The notes: generated from the letters alone by a model not told the origin. A stretch of DNA of 9,420 nt from XYA12-FULL-58-9 sp001798605 (GCA_036736205.1 DAINMX010000254.1:1-9420), one strand, 5' to 3'. Positions 1-7,594 are shown, counted from the stretch's first letter. Numbers and translations are program-made.

Positions 1-50
1 GTACGCTGCGAAAGTGTAGCGCGCACCGCCTGCGCCCACAACCGGCCGTC

Positions 51-66
51 GAGCTAGCGAGCTAGG
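51..66. repeat. Short GAGCTAG tandem repeat just past the FHA gene stop
   Basis: GAGCTAGC at 51-58 is followed directly by GAGCTAGG at 59-66. Together with the stop-codon region this gives three CTAG tetranucleotides within 17 bp (54-57, 62-65, 67-70). No function is evident. The rest of 1-66 shows no gene. Confidence 0.3.
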
Positions 67-1812
67 CTAGAAGGAGTGGAACACAAAAGGATAGTTGACC
101 TCGACAATGCCGCCACCCGCGGGCTGGGGGAAGCGCCAGGCCTCGATGCGGCTGATCACACACGTGGAAACCAGGTCGTTGTGGAGGGTGTCCTCGGTGA
201 TCATGACGCGAACCACCGCGCCGGTTGCACCGATGACCCACTTCACACCGAGCTTGCCCTCAAGTTCGTGATTGCGCTGCAGCTGACGCTCATAGCAGGC
301 GCGGATTTGACTCCTGTTCTTGTGGATGACCTTGCGGATCATTGATTGGGGAATCGCCTCACCAAAAACCACCGGTCCAACGTCCACGGTATCGACCTTG
401 GCGCGGTCGCCGATGCCGCTACTCACAAACGCCGAAAACCCATCACAATTGGCGTCCATGCACCCACCGGTGCGAATGGCACCGGGTGCCCGGGACTCAC
501 CAAACCCGCCGGTGATTCCAGGGCCGTAGCCACGAAGGTTCATGCCGCCGAAGCTGCCGGCCTCGGTGCCGCGACTGCCGATGGCGATGCCCACGAGGTC
601 TCGAGCGATGGCCCCTGGGGCACCGCCGAGGCCGCCGCGTAAAGCATCACCAAAACGTTTCTTCATGTCCGTCAAAGCGGCACCACCCATCGTGGGATGC
701 ATACCCCGATTGGCCCGGACAGGCATGGCATCTGCGTGGTCAGATTTCGGGCGGGTGTCAGCCTTCTCTGTTGGTCTGGGAGGCGTACGCTCCGATTTCT
801 TGGGCTCATCCCAAGGGAGCATCGCCGCCTCGAGACCTGGCCATAGGACGATGGCGCCATCAATCTCGGGGAATTGGTCGAGTGCCTTGACGTCGTACGG
901 GTAAACCAACAGCGAGAAGACCATGGTGACGTGCAACGCTACCGACAGCGCCAGAGTGTTGACAAAATGATGGTCGACTATTTTCAACAATGACTTGGGG
1001 ACCGCCCGTGCCGGTGCCACAAACCGCAAGGCGAAGGTGAGACCCGCCCAGTGCAAGAGGGCTCGGGTCTGGGATTTTAGGGGCAACCGATAACTTCCGC
1101 CGAGGTCTGGATCGGCAACCACATGAGCCGATCCCATCAGTTCTGTAAGGGTCCACAACCTTCCTTCGATCTCCACCTCCCCGTCCATGTCGTGGGAAAA
1201 GGTCAAAAAGTATTCGTCGTCACGGTTGCTACGAATCAGAGGGAACGACTCAGTCGGCAGTCCTTCACTGGAGAGAAAGATGTCGCTGTCTTTGCTCTCA
1301 CCGATGGTGATGCGCCGCCGTCCGGCATAGTGATGCATATCGAGCAGCGCCTCGCCCATGTAAACCCGCATCTCCAACGCCCTGTGTGCATCGGTAACCT
1401 TAGCCTCGGGGGGCAATGCCGGGTGGGGGCGACTCTCCACGGCGGCCCGCGACAGTTGCTCCTGGGTGATGCGATGGGGCGGCGTTAGACCTGTAACCCT
1501 CTCACCCAATCGCACACGCAGTTGTGCCGCCCCCACACCAATGGTGTCACCGTCGGCGAGTCGTGTCTTGCGCACCTGCGCGCCATTGACCGTGGTGCCG
1601 GCAGGCGAGCCCATGTCGGTCAGGTGGACCTCACGCCCGTGGGTCGTCAGGACCGCATGAATCCGGGAAACCTTCGCCGCGGCGAGGCAAACGTCGGCTG
1701 ACCTCAGGGTGCCAATCTTCATGGGCCGCCACATAGATGTCAGGTCGACGGAACGTTGTCCGCCTTCATCCACCACATCGATCCCAAGTTCCATGGGCAT
1801 AGGTTCCATCAT
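67..1812 (-). CDS. FHA domain protein with transmembrane segment and AgmX/PglI-type C-terminal domain
   Basis: This encodes a 581-residue, single-pass membrane protein. An N-terminal FHA domain (about residues 20-103) carries S49-R50-x-H52 and N76-G77 of the phosphothreonine-binding fold. The usual Gly-Arg is Gly34-Thr35, with an Arg two residues later. A second, degenerate FHA-like region (about 148-265) lacks the SxxH motif. A hydrophobic helix (about 283-305) is followed by a Lys/Pro-rich stretch and a Gly-rich linker (about 394-448). The C-terminal domain (about 484-581) matches the AgmX/PglI tail of myxobacterial proteins: RxCYE around C506, GKLGVKW, a second Cys at C551, and a final aromatic strand. 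It resembles TonB C-terminal domains and is probably periplasmic. C451 and C456 could form a further disulfide. The start is supported by GGAGG upstream of two adjacent ATG codons (1812 and 1809); spacing slightly favours 1809. AgmX is linked to gliding motility in Myxococcus; a motility role here is only inference. The gene is divergent from the pseudokinase gene. Confidence 0.88.
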   Translation of the reverse strand: MMEPMPMELGIDVVDEGGQRSVDLTSMWRPMKIGTLRSADVCLAAAKVSRIHAVLTTHGREVHLTDMGSPAGTTVNGAQVRKTRLADGDTIGVGAAQLRVRLGERVTGLTPPHRITQEQLSRAAVESRPHPALPPEAKVTDAHRALEMRVYMGEALLDMHHYAGRRRITIGESKDSDIFLSSEGLPTESFPLIRSNRDDEYFLTFSHDMDGEVEIEGRLWTLTELMGSAHVVADPDLGGSYRLPLKSQTRALLHWAGLTFALRFVAPARAVPKSLLKIVDHHFVNTLALSVALHVTMVFSLLVYPYDVKALDQFPEIDGAIVLWPGLEAAMLPWDEPKKSERTPPRPTEKADTRPKSDHADAMPVRANRGMHPTMGGAALTDMKKRFGDALRGGLGGAPGAIARDLVGIAIGSRGTEAGSFGGMNLRGYGPGITGGFGESRAPGAIRTGGCMDANCDGFSAFVSSGIGDRAKVDTVDVGPVVFGEAIPQSMIRKVIHKNRSQIRACYERQLQRNHELEGKLGVKWVIGATGAVVRVMITEDTLHNDLVSTCVISRIEAWRFPQPAGGGIVEVNYPFVFHSF

Positions 1813-1843
1813 AACCCTCCACTACAAAGATCGTCACCCCTCA

Positions 1844-4102
1844 ATGAAACCGGACATCACGAAACAACTGGGCCCGACCCGCCGTCATTCTGCGGTGCCC
1901 GGACCGATGGAGGCCGCCCCAGAGGGCGTCGGGAGATCCATCTCCCCAGCGCAAATGGACAAATGGACGGTTCCATTTGGCTCAGAGATTCGATTTCCCT
2001 ATACTCGCGCGGACATGTCGCAGGATGGCCAACCGTTGAGCCGAGCCCTAAGTGGCCAACCACTGCCGCCGGGTACCGTCGTGAGCTGGGGTTTGCAGAT
2101 CGCTCGCGCCCTGGCAGACTTGCACGCGTCGGGAGCCCTGCATCGGGATCTCAAACCCGCCAACGTCATCATCGACCGCGAGGGGAAGATCCATCTCCTC
2201 GAGTCCTCTGTCCCATTTTTCGGCACAGACCTCGCACTCCAGGGCATGCCCGTGCTCATGGGTGCCCCCCAGTATATGAGTCCTGAACAGGTCCGCGGCG
2301 AGCCCATGGACCCGAGGTCCGAGGTCTTCTCCCTTGGCGTCCTCCTCTATGAGATGGCCACAGGCAAGCGGCCGTTCTCAGGATCCACGAGCGAGGAGAT
2401 CCTCGCGGACGTCCTGCGCGCCCAACCCCTACCCGCAAGAGTTCTCGTTCCAGACATCCCCGACACCTTGCAGGAGGTCATCCAAAAAGCCCTTTCCGCC
2501 AATCGAGCCGAGCGCCAGCAGACCATGGATGAGGTCGTCGACGATCTCACACGTGCGGCCAACCCTTCTTCGCCCAAAGCCCAACAACAGCAACGCCGCC
2601 GCAGCACCGACCGGCCCTCCGGTTCACGCTCCATCCGGCCGTGGCTGCTCGGAATCGCAGCAATGGCCGCGGTTGTGGTCATTGCCGTTGCTGCGATTGG
2701 GGTTCCATGGGGGGTGCCCGTCGATTCGTCGACACTGCTCGTCATGCCTCTCGAAGTCCGCGGTCAAACGGAAGGCACCGAATACCTTGGGCGCTCCTTG
2801 GCCGAGGCCATCGCTGTGAACCTCGCAGACGCCAAATCCCTTAGGGTGTTGCCCCTTCCGACGGCGGAGGAGCTGAGCGGCAAGAGCGCCCTCGATCTCG
2901 CCGCGGTGGCCCGCACCCACGGCGCAGGCCGCATGCTCACCGGTTCATTCATGCGCGAAGGATCCGAGGCCAACGTCACCGTGCGGTTGGTTGACACTGT
3001 GGACAATCGCATCATTTGGGGCAGTCAGGTCGAAGTACAGGGGGGTGATCTGTCGTCCATCGGTGCTTCTTTGGCCCGCCGGGTCGCAGAGGAGCTCGGC
3101 GTTACGTTTCCCAAACTCTACGATTATGTGCAGAACCTCACAGGCGGGGAAGCCATGGCCTCCTCGCCATACACGGCCAAGGCCCACGAGGCCATGCGTC
3201 AGGGCAGCATTGCCCCCCTGGTGAAGGCAGCAACCCAACTCGCAGAAGCGTTTCCTGATGAACCCGATGCTCTAACCCTCAAGGCCCATGCGTCCATGTT
3301 GGCGTTCGACGCGAACGCCACCCAGCAGAATCGCGATCGCCTGAGCAGTGCTCTCGATGCTGTCGACCGCCTCGATCCACAAAACCCCTATGGAGAATTC
3401 TATCGCGCCTATCTCCTGTCAAAAGACGCGCGGCTGTCGGATGCCGTAGCGGCACAATCACGCTTGTTAGTGCGCACCGATCTCACCCCTGCCGCCAGAG
3501 CGTGGATTCTGCGCTATCGCGGTCTGCTCAAACTTGGCGATCAACCACAGAGTGCCCGCGCCGACCTTGAGCATGCCCTGCGCCTCGACCCCGCCAATGC
3601 GCGCTCGTTCCACATCCTCGCCGAGACTTTGTTGGCCACCGGCGACAAGGAACAAGCACTCATTCGAGCCGAACAGGCCGTGGCTCTCATGCCTTCCTAC
3701 TGGCGACATCAAGAAACACTAGGTCGCGCTCTCACCGCACTCGGCCGCATCGAGGAGGCACTGCGCGCCTTTCGCGCCGCCTGCGACCTTGGCAACGAAC
3801 AATCTGCCTGTGCGCTGTTCGCCCTGAGTCTGCTGCGCTCTGGTGCCACCGAGGATGCAATGGCCATCGCCAACAAAGCTGACAAGCTCACCGCCGAGCC
3901 TGCGGGCGTCTATAACCTCGCCTGCTTCTGGGCGTTGGCGGGCGATTCCAAAAGCGCCCTGGGCAAGCTGAAACGAGCGGTCGAGCTGGGTTATGCCCTA
4001 CCCCCCCATGATCCTGATCTCGCAAGCCTTCAAGAAGAGCCCGAGTACCGTGCTATCGTCGGTGAGGCCAACAATCGCGAGAGGGATCAGTTTCCGGAGT
4101 AG
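1844..4102 (+). CDS. Membrane pseudokinase with TolB/FlgO-like region and TPR repeats
   Basis: From ATG 1844 this is 752 residues. Residues about 60-239 match the hinge and C-lobe of bacterial Hanks-type Ser/Thr kinases: HRDLKPAN (H100-N107), YMSPEQ (around M145-E148) and SLGVLLYEM. The glycine loop and the catalytic Lys of the N-lobe are absent, and there is no space for them because the divergent FHA gene starts 31 bp upstream. The Mg-binding DFG is replaced by E120-S121-S122. Catalysis is therefore unlikely, and a scaffolding or sensing role is inferred. A Gln/Arg-rich linker leads to one transmembrane helix (about 267-290). Then comes a TolB/FlgO-like segment (about 294-425) of the kind found in TPR-containing kinases and cyclases, and several TPR units (clearest about 545-690) ending in a conserved tail. 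The kinase part should be cytoplasmic and the remainder periplasmic. The start is uncertain: no good Shine-Dalgarno precedes 1844, and in-frame ATG 2015 is an alternative. Reading frames further upstream would overlap the FHA gene. Confidence 0.85.
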   Translation: MKPDITKQLGPTRRHSAVPGPMEAAPEGVGRSISPAQMDKWTVPFGSEIRFPYTRADMSQDGQPLSRALSGQPLPPGTVVSWGLQIARALADLHASGALHRDLKPANVIIDREGKIHLLESSVPFFGTDLALQGMPVLMGAPQYMSPEQVRGEPMDPRSEVFSLGVLLYEMATGKRPFSGSTSEEILADVLRAQPLPARVLVPDIPDTLQEVIQKALSANRAERQQTMDEVVDDLTRAANPSSPKAQQQQRRRSTDRPSGSRSIRPWLLGIAAMAAVVVIAVAAIGVPWGVPVDSSTLLVMPLEVRGQTEGTEYLGRSLAEAIAVNLADAKSLRVLPLPTAEELSGKSALDLAAVARTHGAGRMLTGSFMREGSEANVTVRLVDTVDNRIIWGSQVEVQGGDLSSIGASLARRVAEELGVTFPKLYDYVQNLTGGEAMASSPYTAKAHEAMRQGSIAPLVKAATQLAEAFPDEPDALTLKAHASMLAFDANATQQNRDRLSSALDAVDRLDPQNPYGEFYRAYLLSKDARLSDAVAAQSRLLVRTDLTPAARAWILRYRGLLKLGDQPQSARADLEHALRLDPANARSFHILAETLLATGDKEQALIRAEQAVALMPSYWRHQETLGRALTALGRIEEALRAFRAACDLGNEQSACALFALSLLRSGATEDAMAIANKADKLTAEPAGVYNLACFWALAGDSKSALGKLKRAVELGYALPPHDPDLASLQEEPEYRAIVGEANNRERDQFPE
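1977..2005 (+). promoter_or_regulatory. Sigma70-like promoter candidate inside the pseudokinase 5' region
   Basis: TTGGCT (1977-1982) and TATACT (2000-2005) are separated by 17 bp, and an in-frame ATG lies at 2015. Transcription from here would begin only a few bases before that ATG, giving a nearly leaderless message and a 695-residue protein. It may be a chance match within coding DNA. Confidence 0.25.
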
Positions 4103-4121
4103 GCCAACAAACATTCCACGC

Positions 4122-4152
4122 CGGGACCACACCGTTTGAACCACCGGTCCCG
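4122..4152 (+). terminator. Possible hairpin downstream of the pseudokinase gene
   Basis: CGGGACC (4122-4128) and GGTCCCG (4146-4152) form a perfect 7-bp stem with a 17-base loop, 20 bp after the stop. A second small dyad, AATTCC-GAT-GGAATT (4156-4170), follows. No T run follows either one, so an intrinsic terminator is not established. Confidence 0.25.
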
Positions 4153-4228
4153 CCGAATTCCGATGGAATTGTTTCGCAGACCTACCACCCTCCCATGGTT
4201 TGTGGTAAACGACGCCGGAAAACGCCCC

Positions 4229-4241
4229 GACCTAAGAGGTC
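4229..4241. promoter_or_regulatory. Small dyad upstream of the ferredoxin gene
   Basis: GACCT-AAG-AGGTC is a perfect dyad with 5-bp arms, about 60 bp upstream of the ferredoxin start. It could be a regulator site. No convincing -35/-10 pair was found next to it. The rest of 4103-4303 shows no gene. Confidence 0.2.
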
Positions 4242-4303
4242 CGTATGCGACCGACGGGAGAGGATAAATTCAGTCTTTTGTGGGGAGGATGAGGTTTACT
4301 ACC

Positions 4304-4552
4304 ATGGCAATGATCATCAGTGAAGAGTGTGTGAACTGCGCCGCGTGTGAGTCCGAGTGCCCGAATGAGGCTATCGCTGAAGGCGACGACACCTACGTCA
4401 TCGATCCTGCGAAGTGTACTGAGTGTGTCGGTCACGCCGATTCACCCAAGTGTGTCGAGGCTTGCCCGGTCGACGATTGCATCACCAAGGATCCCGCCCA
4501 CAAAGAGACCAAAGAGCAACTGCAAGCGAAGTTCGACGCCTTGCAGGGCTAA
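4304..4552 (+). CDS. YfhL-type 2[4Fe-4S] ferredoxin
   Basis: An 82-residue bacterial-type ferredoxin, a small soluble electron carrier. Cluster I ligands are C9, C12, C15 and C19 followed by Pro. Cluster II follows the Allochromatium/YfhL pattern C38-x2-C41-x8-C50-x3-C54-Pro, including the CTECVGH signature typical of YfhL ferredoxins. A ninth Cys (C59) lies just after the second CP motif, as in that subgroup. The C-terminal tail is charged and helical. ATG 4304 is chosen because GAGG sits nine bases upstream and the protein then begins exactly like family members (MAMIISEEC). An in-frame ATG at 4289 abuts a GGGGAGG and is less likely. It converges on the rhodanese-ferritin gene with 10 bp between the stops. 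Nearby SudAB/Nfn-like genes make it a plausible electron partner, but that pairing is inference. Confidence 0.93.
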   Translation: MAMIISEECVNCAACESECPNEAIAEGDDTYVIDPAKCTECVGHADSPKCVEACPVDDCITKDPAHKETKEQLQAKFDALQG

Positions 4553-4569
4553 AAAGACGGATCTAGCCC
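4546..4569. terminator. Inverted repeat spanning the convergent stop codons
   Basis: GGGCTA (4546-4551) and TAGCCC (4564-4569) form a perfect 6-bp dyad with a 12-base loop covering both stop codons. It could act as a bidirectional terminator. Neither strand has a U tract after the stem, so support is weak. Confidence 0.25.
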
Positions 4570-5408
4570 AGAGCCTCGGCAAGCATGCCTATGCCCTTGA
4601 GCAGGTCGTTGCCGTGCTTTTTCTCTTGGTCGACGAGCTCTTGCAGCTGCCTGCGAAGCTTGGCGCTTTCTTGACGGTCGGCCAGCGCGGCGTAGAGATC
4701 GTGAGCCCGAAACTCCATACCCAAGGCGAGTTCCAACAGCGCCACTGGGCCGAGTTTGTCATCCTTTGCCCGCTGGATCACCTCGTCGAAGGTCTCGCCG
4801 CTCTCGAGTAAGTCCCCAGGCAGGGACTCGTAGAAGTCGTCGAAGTCTTCCTTGGGCGCGGCACCCATCTCCGTGAGGATGTCGTGGATCTCCCGGGCGT
4901 GGCCTTCTTCAGCACCGGCGAGGCCGTTGAGCAACGGCCCTACCACGGTGTTCTTGAGTTCAGCATACAGCGCCTCGTAGAAACGCTCGGCACCCTTCTC
5001 GAGGTTCATGGCAGAGAGCAACGCCTTGTCGATGCCGCCGCTCAGGTCGATGGCCTTGAGATTGGCGAAGCCGCTCACCTTGTCTTCGTGCCATGCGGAT
5101 AGGCCGCCCCGCAGCTTGAAGACTTTGAAACCGGCGTTTTTTGCCGCGAGGTCAGCGGCACGTTGTGAGCGCTCGCCGCCGTTGCCACAGCAGAAAATCA
5201 GGTTGGCATGTCGGGACAGCTCCGCCATACGCTCGACGATGGTTCCTACGGGGATGAGCTTGGCACCAGGGAGGTGGCCCTTCTCAAACTCTTCGGGTTG
5301 GCGCACGTCGACGATGAGGTACTCGGTTTGTGAATGTGCGTCGATGTACTGGCGCAATTGGTCCGCCGTGATGTCGGTCACTTCGTTGGGGCGTGACGTC
5401 AATTCCAT
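4563..5408 (-). CDS. Rhodanese-like and ferritin-like (rubrerythrin-type) fusion protein
   Basis: A 281-residue soluble two-domain protein. The rhodanese domain (about 10-110) has VDVRQPEEF and GHLPGA, and an active-site loop C73-C74-G-N-G-G-E-R80. If C74 is catalytic the loop is C-x5-R, one residue longer than the usual sulfurtransferase C-x4-R and the same length as in Cdc25-like relatives. The ferritin-like domain (about 130-275) has two four-helix half motifs: E141 with E167-x-x-H170, and E232 with E262-x-x-H265. This is the ligand arrangement expected for a diiron site. Likely roles are handling sulfane sulfur together with peroxide or iron chemistry; the exact reaction is not known from sequence. 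AGGAG lies seven bases before the ATG at 5408. It lies 71 bp downstream of SudA on the same strand and is probably co-transcribed with it. Confidence 0.9.
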   Translation of the reverse strand: MELTSRPNEVTDITADQLRQYIDAHSQTEYLIVDVRQPEEFEKGHLPGAKLIPVGTIVERMAELSRHANLIFCCGNGGERSQRAADLAAKNAGFKVFKLRGGLSAWHEDKVSGFANLKAIDLSGGIDKALLSAMNLEKGAERFYEALYAELKNTVVGPLLNGLAGAEEGHAREIHDILTEMGAAPKEDFDDFYESLPGDLLESGETFDEVIQRAKDDKLGPVALLELALGMEFRAHDLYAALADRQESAKLRRQLQELVDQEKKHGNDLLKGIGMLAEALG

Positions 5409-5479
5409 GAAAGCTCTCCTGAAATGTCATGCAAATGTCTGCATCGCAGACCGTTTCGTCAATTGAATCGTCCTGATGC

Positions 5480-6757
5480 CTAGGTCTGCGCGGCTGACGC
5501 ACCTTTGGCAAGTTTCATGAACTTGAGCATGCCGCTTGCGGCGCGCCTGCCGGCGCCCATCGCCAAGATGACGGTAGCAGCGCCCGTGACGATGTCGCCA
5601 CCCGCAAACACGCCTGGAAGCGAGGTCATGTTGGTTTCGTCATCGGTCTCGATGTAACCCCACTTGTTGACCTTGAGACCCGGCGTCGTCTGGGCAATGA
5701 CCGGGTTTGCCGAGGTACCGAGGGCATAGATGACCGTGTCAACATCAAGCAGGTGCTCAGAGCCTTTCACTGGCACTGGCCGACGGCGGCCGGAGCTGTC
5801 GGGCTCACCGAGCTCCATCTTGATGACCTTCATGCCAGTGACCCAACCATTGTCGTTGCCAATGAGTTCGACGGGGTTCGTGAGCCAACGGCAGTCGACA
5901 CCCTCTTCGATGGCGTGATGCAACTCTTCTGAACGGGCCGGTGATTCCTTGATGGTCCGTCGGTACACCAACTTCACCGACTCGGCACCCATGCGCAAAG
6001 CGACACGACACGCATCCATCGCCGTGTTGCCAGCGCCGATGACGGCGATGTTCTTGCCCATGCCCACAGGCGTGTCGTAGAGCGGTTGTCTGAAGCCCTG
6101 CATCAAGTTGACGCGGGTGAGAAACTCATTGGCTGACACGACACCGTTGAGCGCTTCGCCGGGGATACCGGCAAACTTCGGACTGCCAGCGCCGGTGCCT
6201 ACAAACACAGTGTCGTAACCCATTTCGTTCATGAGCTGCGGAATCGTGAACAACTTGCCGATGATCTTGTCGAGCTCAAACTTGACTCCGAGGGTCGCTA
6301 GGGCCTCGACCTCCACGTCGATGGTGTCGTTGGGCAGGCGGAACTCGGGAATACCGTACTTGAGCACACCGCCGGCGACGTGCAAGGCTTCGTAGACGGT
6401 AACGTCGACACCCGCCTTGGCGAGATCCCCCGCCACCGCAAGGCCCGCAGGACCGGAACCTATCACCGCAGCTTTCTTACCCGTGGGTTTGACATTCGGG
6501 GCCTTGTCCCAACCTCGGCCCGACGCGTAGTCAGCAACGAATCGCTCCATGCGCCCAATGGCAACGGGCTCATGCTTGTTGCCGACGACACACACGGCCT
6601 CGCATTGCACCTCCTGCGGGCATACACGACCGCAGATGGCGGGAAGTATGTTGGCATCCTTGAGAGTCAGGTAGGACTCTTTGATATCCTTGTGTGCCAG
6701 CTCGCGAATGAACTTGGGGATATCAATCGAGACCGGGCAGCCCGTGATACACTTTGG
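5480..6757 (-). CDS. SudA/NfnB-type NADPH- and FAD-binding Fe-S oxidoreductase (GltA-like), 5' end in assembly gap
   Basis: 425 residues are visible, and the N-terminus lies in the N run. The family is the glutamate synthase small-subunit-like flavoprotein found as SudA (sulfide dehydrogenase) or NfnB (NADH-dependent ferredoxin:NADP oxidoreductase). Counting from the first visible codon, C3 and C7 (PKCITGCP) and C42, C46, C52 and C56 are iron-sulfur ligands. The two Cys normally just before PKC must lie in the gap. The FAD-binding GxGxxG is at 100-105, with the family signature GGVLKYGIPEFRLP at 129-142. The NADPH-binding GAGNTAMD is at 241-248. The final FAD contact region, FAGGDIVTGAATV, is at 384-396. 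Family members are about 465 residues, so roughly 40 are missing. With SudB it would form a heterodimer moving electrons between NAD(P)H and ferredoxin or polysulfide. A true glutamate synthase small subunit is less likely because SudB is adjacent. Confidence 0.9.
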   Translation of the reverse strand, partial: PKCITGCPVSIDIPKFIRELAHKDIKESYLTLKDANILPAICGRVCPQEVQCEAVCVVGNKHEPVAIGRMERFVADYASGRGWDKAPNVKPTGKKAAVIGSGPAGLAVAGDLAKAGVDVTVYEALHVAGGVLKYGIPEFRLPNDTIDVEVEALATLGVKFELDKIIGKLFTIPQLMNEMGYDTVFVGTGAGSPKFAGIPGEALNGVVSANEFLTRVNLMQGFRQPLYDTPVGMGKNIAVIGAGNTAMDACRVALRMGAESVKLVYRRTIKESPARSEELHHAIEEGVDCRWLTNPVELIGNDNGWVTGMKVIKMELGEPDSSGRRRPVPVKGSEHLLDVDTVIYALGTSANPVIAQTTPGLKVNKWGYIETDDETNMTSLPGVFAGGDIVTGAATVILAMGAGRRAASGMLKFMKLAKGASAAQT

Positions 6758-6857
6758 NNNNNNNNNNNNNNNNNNNNNNNNNNNNNNNNNNNNNNNNNNN
6801 NNNNNNNNNNNNNNNNNNNNNNNNNNNNNNNNNNNNNNNNNNNNNNNNNNNNNNNNN
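6758..6857. other. Assembly gap (100 N)
   Basis: Exactly 100 undetermined bases, typical of a fixed-length scaffold placeholder. The missing parts of SudB (roughly 65-80 residues with its [2Fe-2S] Cys ligands) and SudA (about 40 residues) need over 300 bp. The true gap is therefore probably longer than shown. Confidence 0.97.
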
Positions 6858-7498
6858 GAGTTGAGGCTGACCATGGTGCGGATGCCGTAAGGCCGGGTAA
6901 CCTCTGCGCAGGCCTTCATCATGGGCAAGGGGCCAATGGCGATGACCTCGCCGATGTCGTCTTTGTTCTTTTCCAAGACGTCCTTGAGGACGTTGGTCAC
7001 AAAACCCTTGGTGCCGAAGCTGCCATCGTCGGTGGCGACGAGAAACTCGTCGGAATATCTCTTGAACTTGTCGTCCCAGAACATCAAATCCTTGTTGCGG
7101 AAACCAATGATCGAGATGGTCTGGGTGCCAAGTTCCTTGTGACGCCGCAACTGGGGAAACACAGGGGCCACTCCGAGGCCGCCGCCGACGAGAACGGCTT
7201 TCTTCATCTTCTCGAGGTGTGAGGCAACACCGAGAGGTCCAATGAAGTCGAGGACGCTCTCCCCTTGTTTCATATCCATCATTTGGTGGGTGGTCTTGCC
7301 AATCGCCTGCACCACGATAGTGACCGTTCCCTTGTCTCGGTCGAAATCGGCGACAGTGAGTGGAATCCGCTCACCGGTCTCATCGATGCGGACCATGAGG
7401 AAATGGCCGGGCTGGCATGCCTTGGCCACGTCGGGCGCCTCGACCTCCCACAGGAAGGTAACCGGACCAAACTGCTCGCGTTTGACGATCTTGTACAT
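6858..7498 (-). CDS. SudB/NfnA-type FAD/NAD-binding subunit (dihydroorotate dehydrogenase electron-transfer-like), 3' end in assembly gap
   Basis: 213 complete residues are visible before the N run. The next codon is TCN and so must be Ser, giving VSLNS, which precedes the missing [2Fe-2S] loop in this family. An N-terminal ferredoxin-reductase beta-barrel (about 1-97) carries the FAD-binding RIPLT at 45-49. The NAD(P)-binding domain has GGGLGVAP at 105-112 and the C-terminal IGPLPMMKA at 188-196. The protein is the FAD- and NAD(H)-binding partner of SudA/NfnB. Full-length relatives are about 280-295 residues, so the cluster-binding C-terminus is in the gap. Start ATG 7498 matches the family N-terminus (MYKIVKREQF); an AGGGA lies somewhat far upstream. 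It is the first gene of the apparent sudB-sudA-rhodanese set. Confidence 0.9.
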
Positions 7499-7594
7499 GC
7501 TTCAAATCTTCCCTGTTTCCGATTGCCACAATGCCGCTACGGCCGCCGTTTGTACCACAGGCTTCGCATTCGATGCCACCCGTCCAACTCAGTA

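Noticed and set aside
76..904. Plus-strand open frames of 69-120 codons inside the FHA gene
   Set aside because: They lie opposite a well-supported gene with clear domains, and their translations show no family features.
4347..4811. Plus-strand 154-codon open frame overlapping the ferredoxin and the fusion gene
   Set aside because: It is out of frame with the ferredoxin and antisense to the rhodanese-ferritin gene, with no family resemblance.
6380..7222. Plus-strand 280-codon open frame across the N run
   Set aside because: It is antisense to the SudA/SudB genes, contains the gap and has no recognisable motifs.
5480..7498. A single 672-residue fused SudB-SudA protein
   Set aside because: The frame crosses 100 N. 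The expected missing segments are longer than the gap, so two separate partial genes are the better reading.
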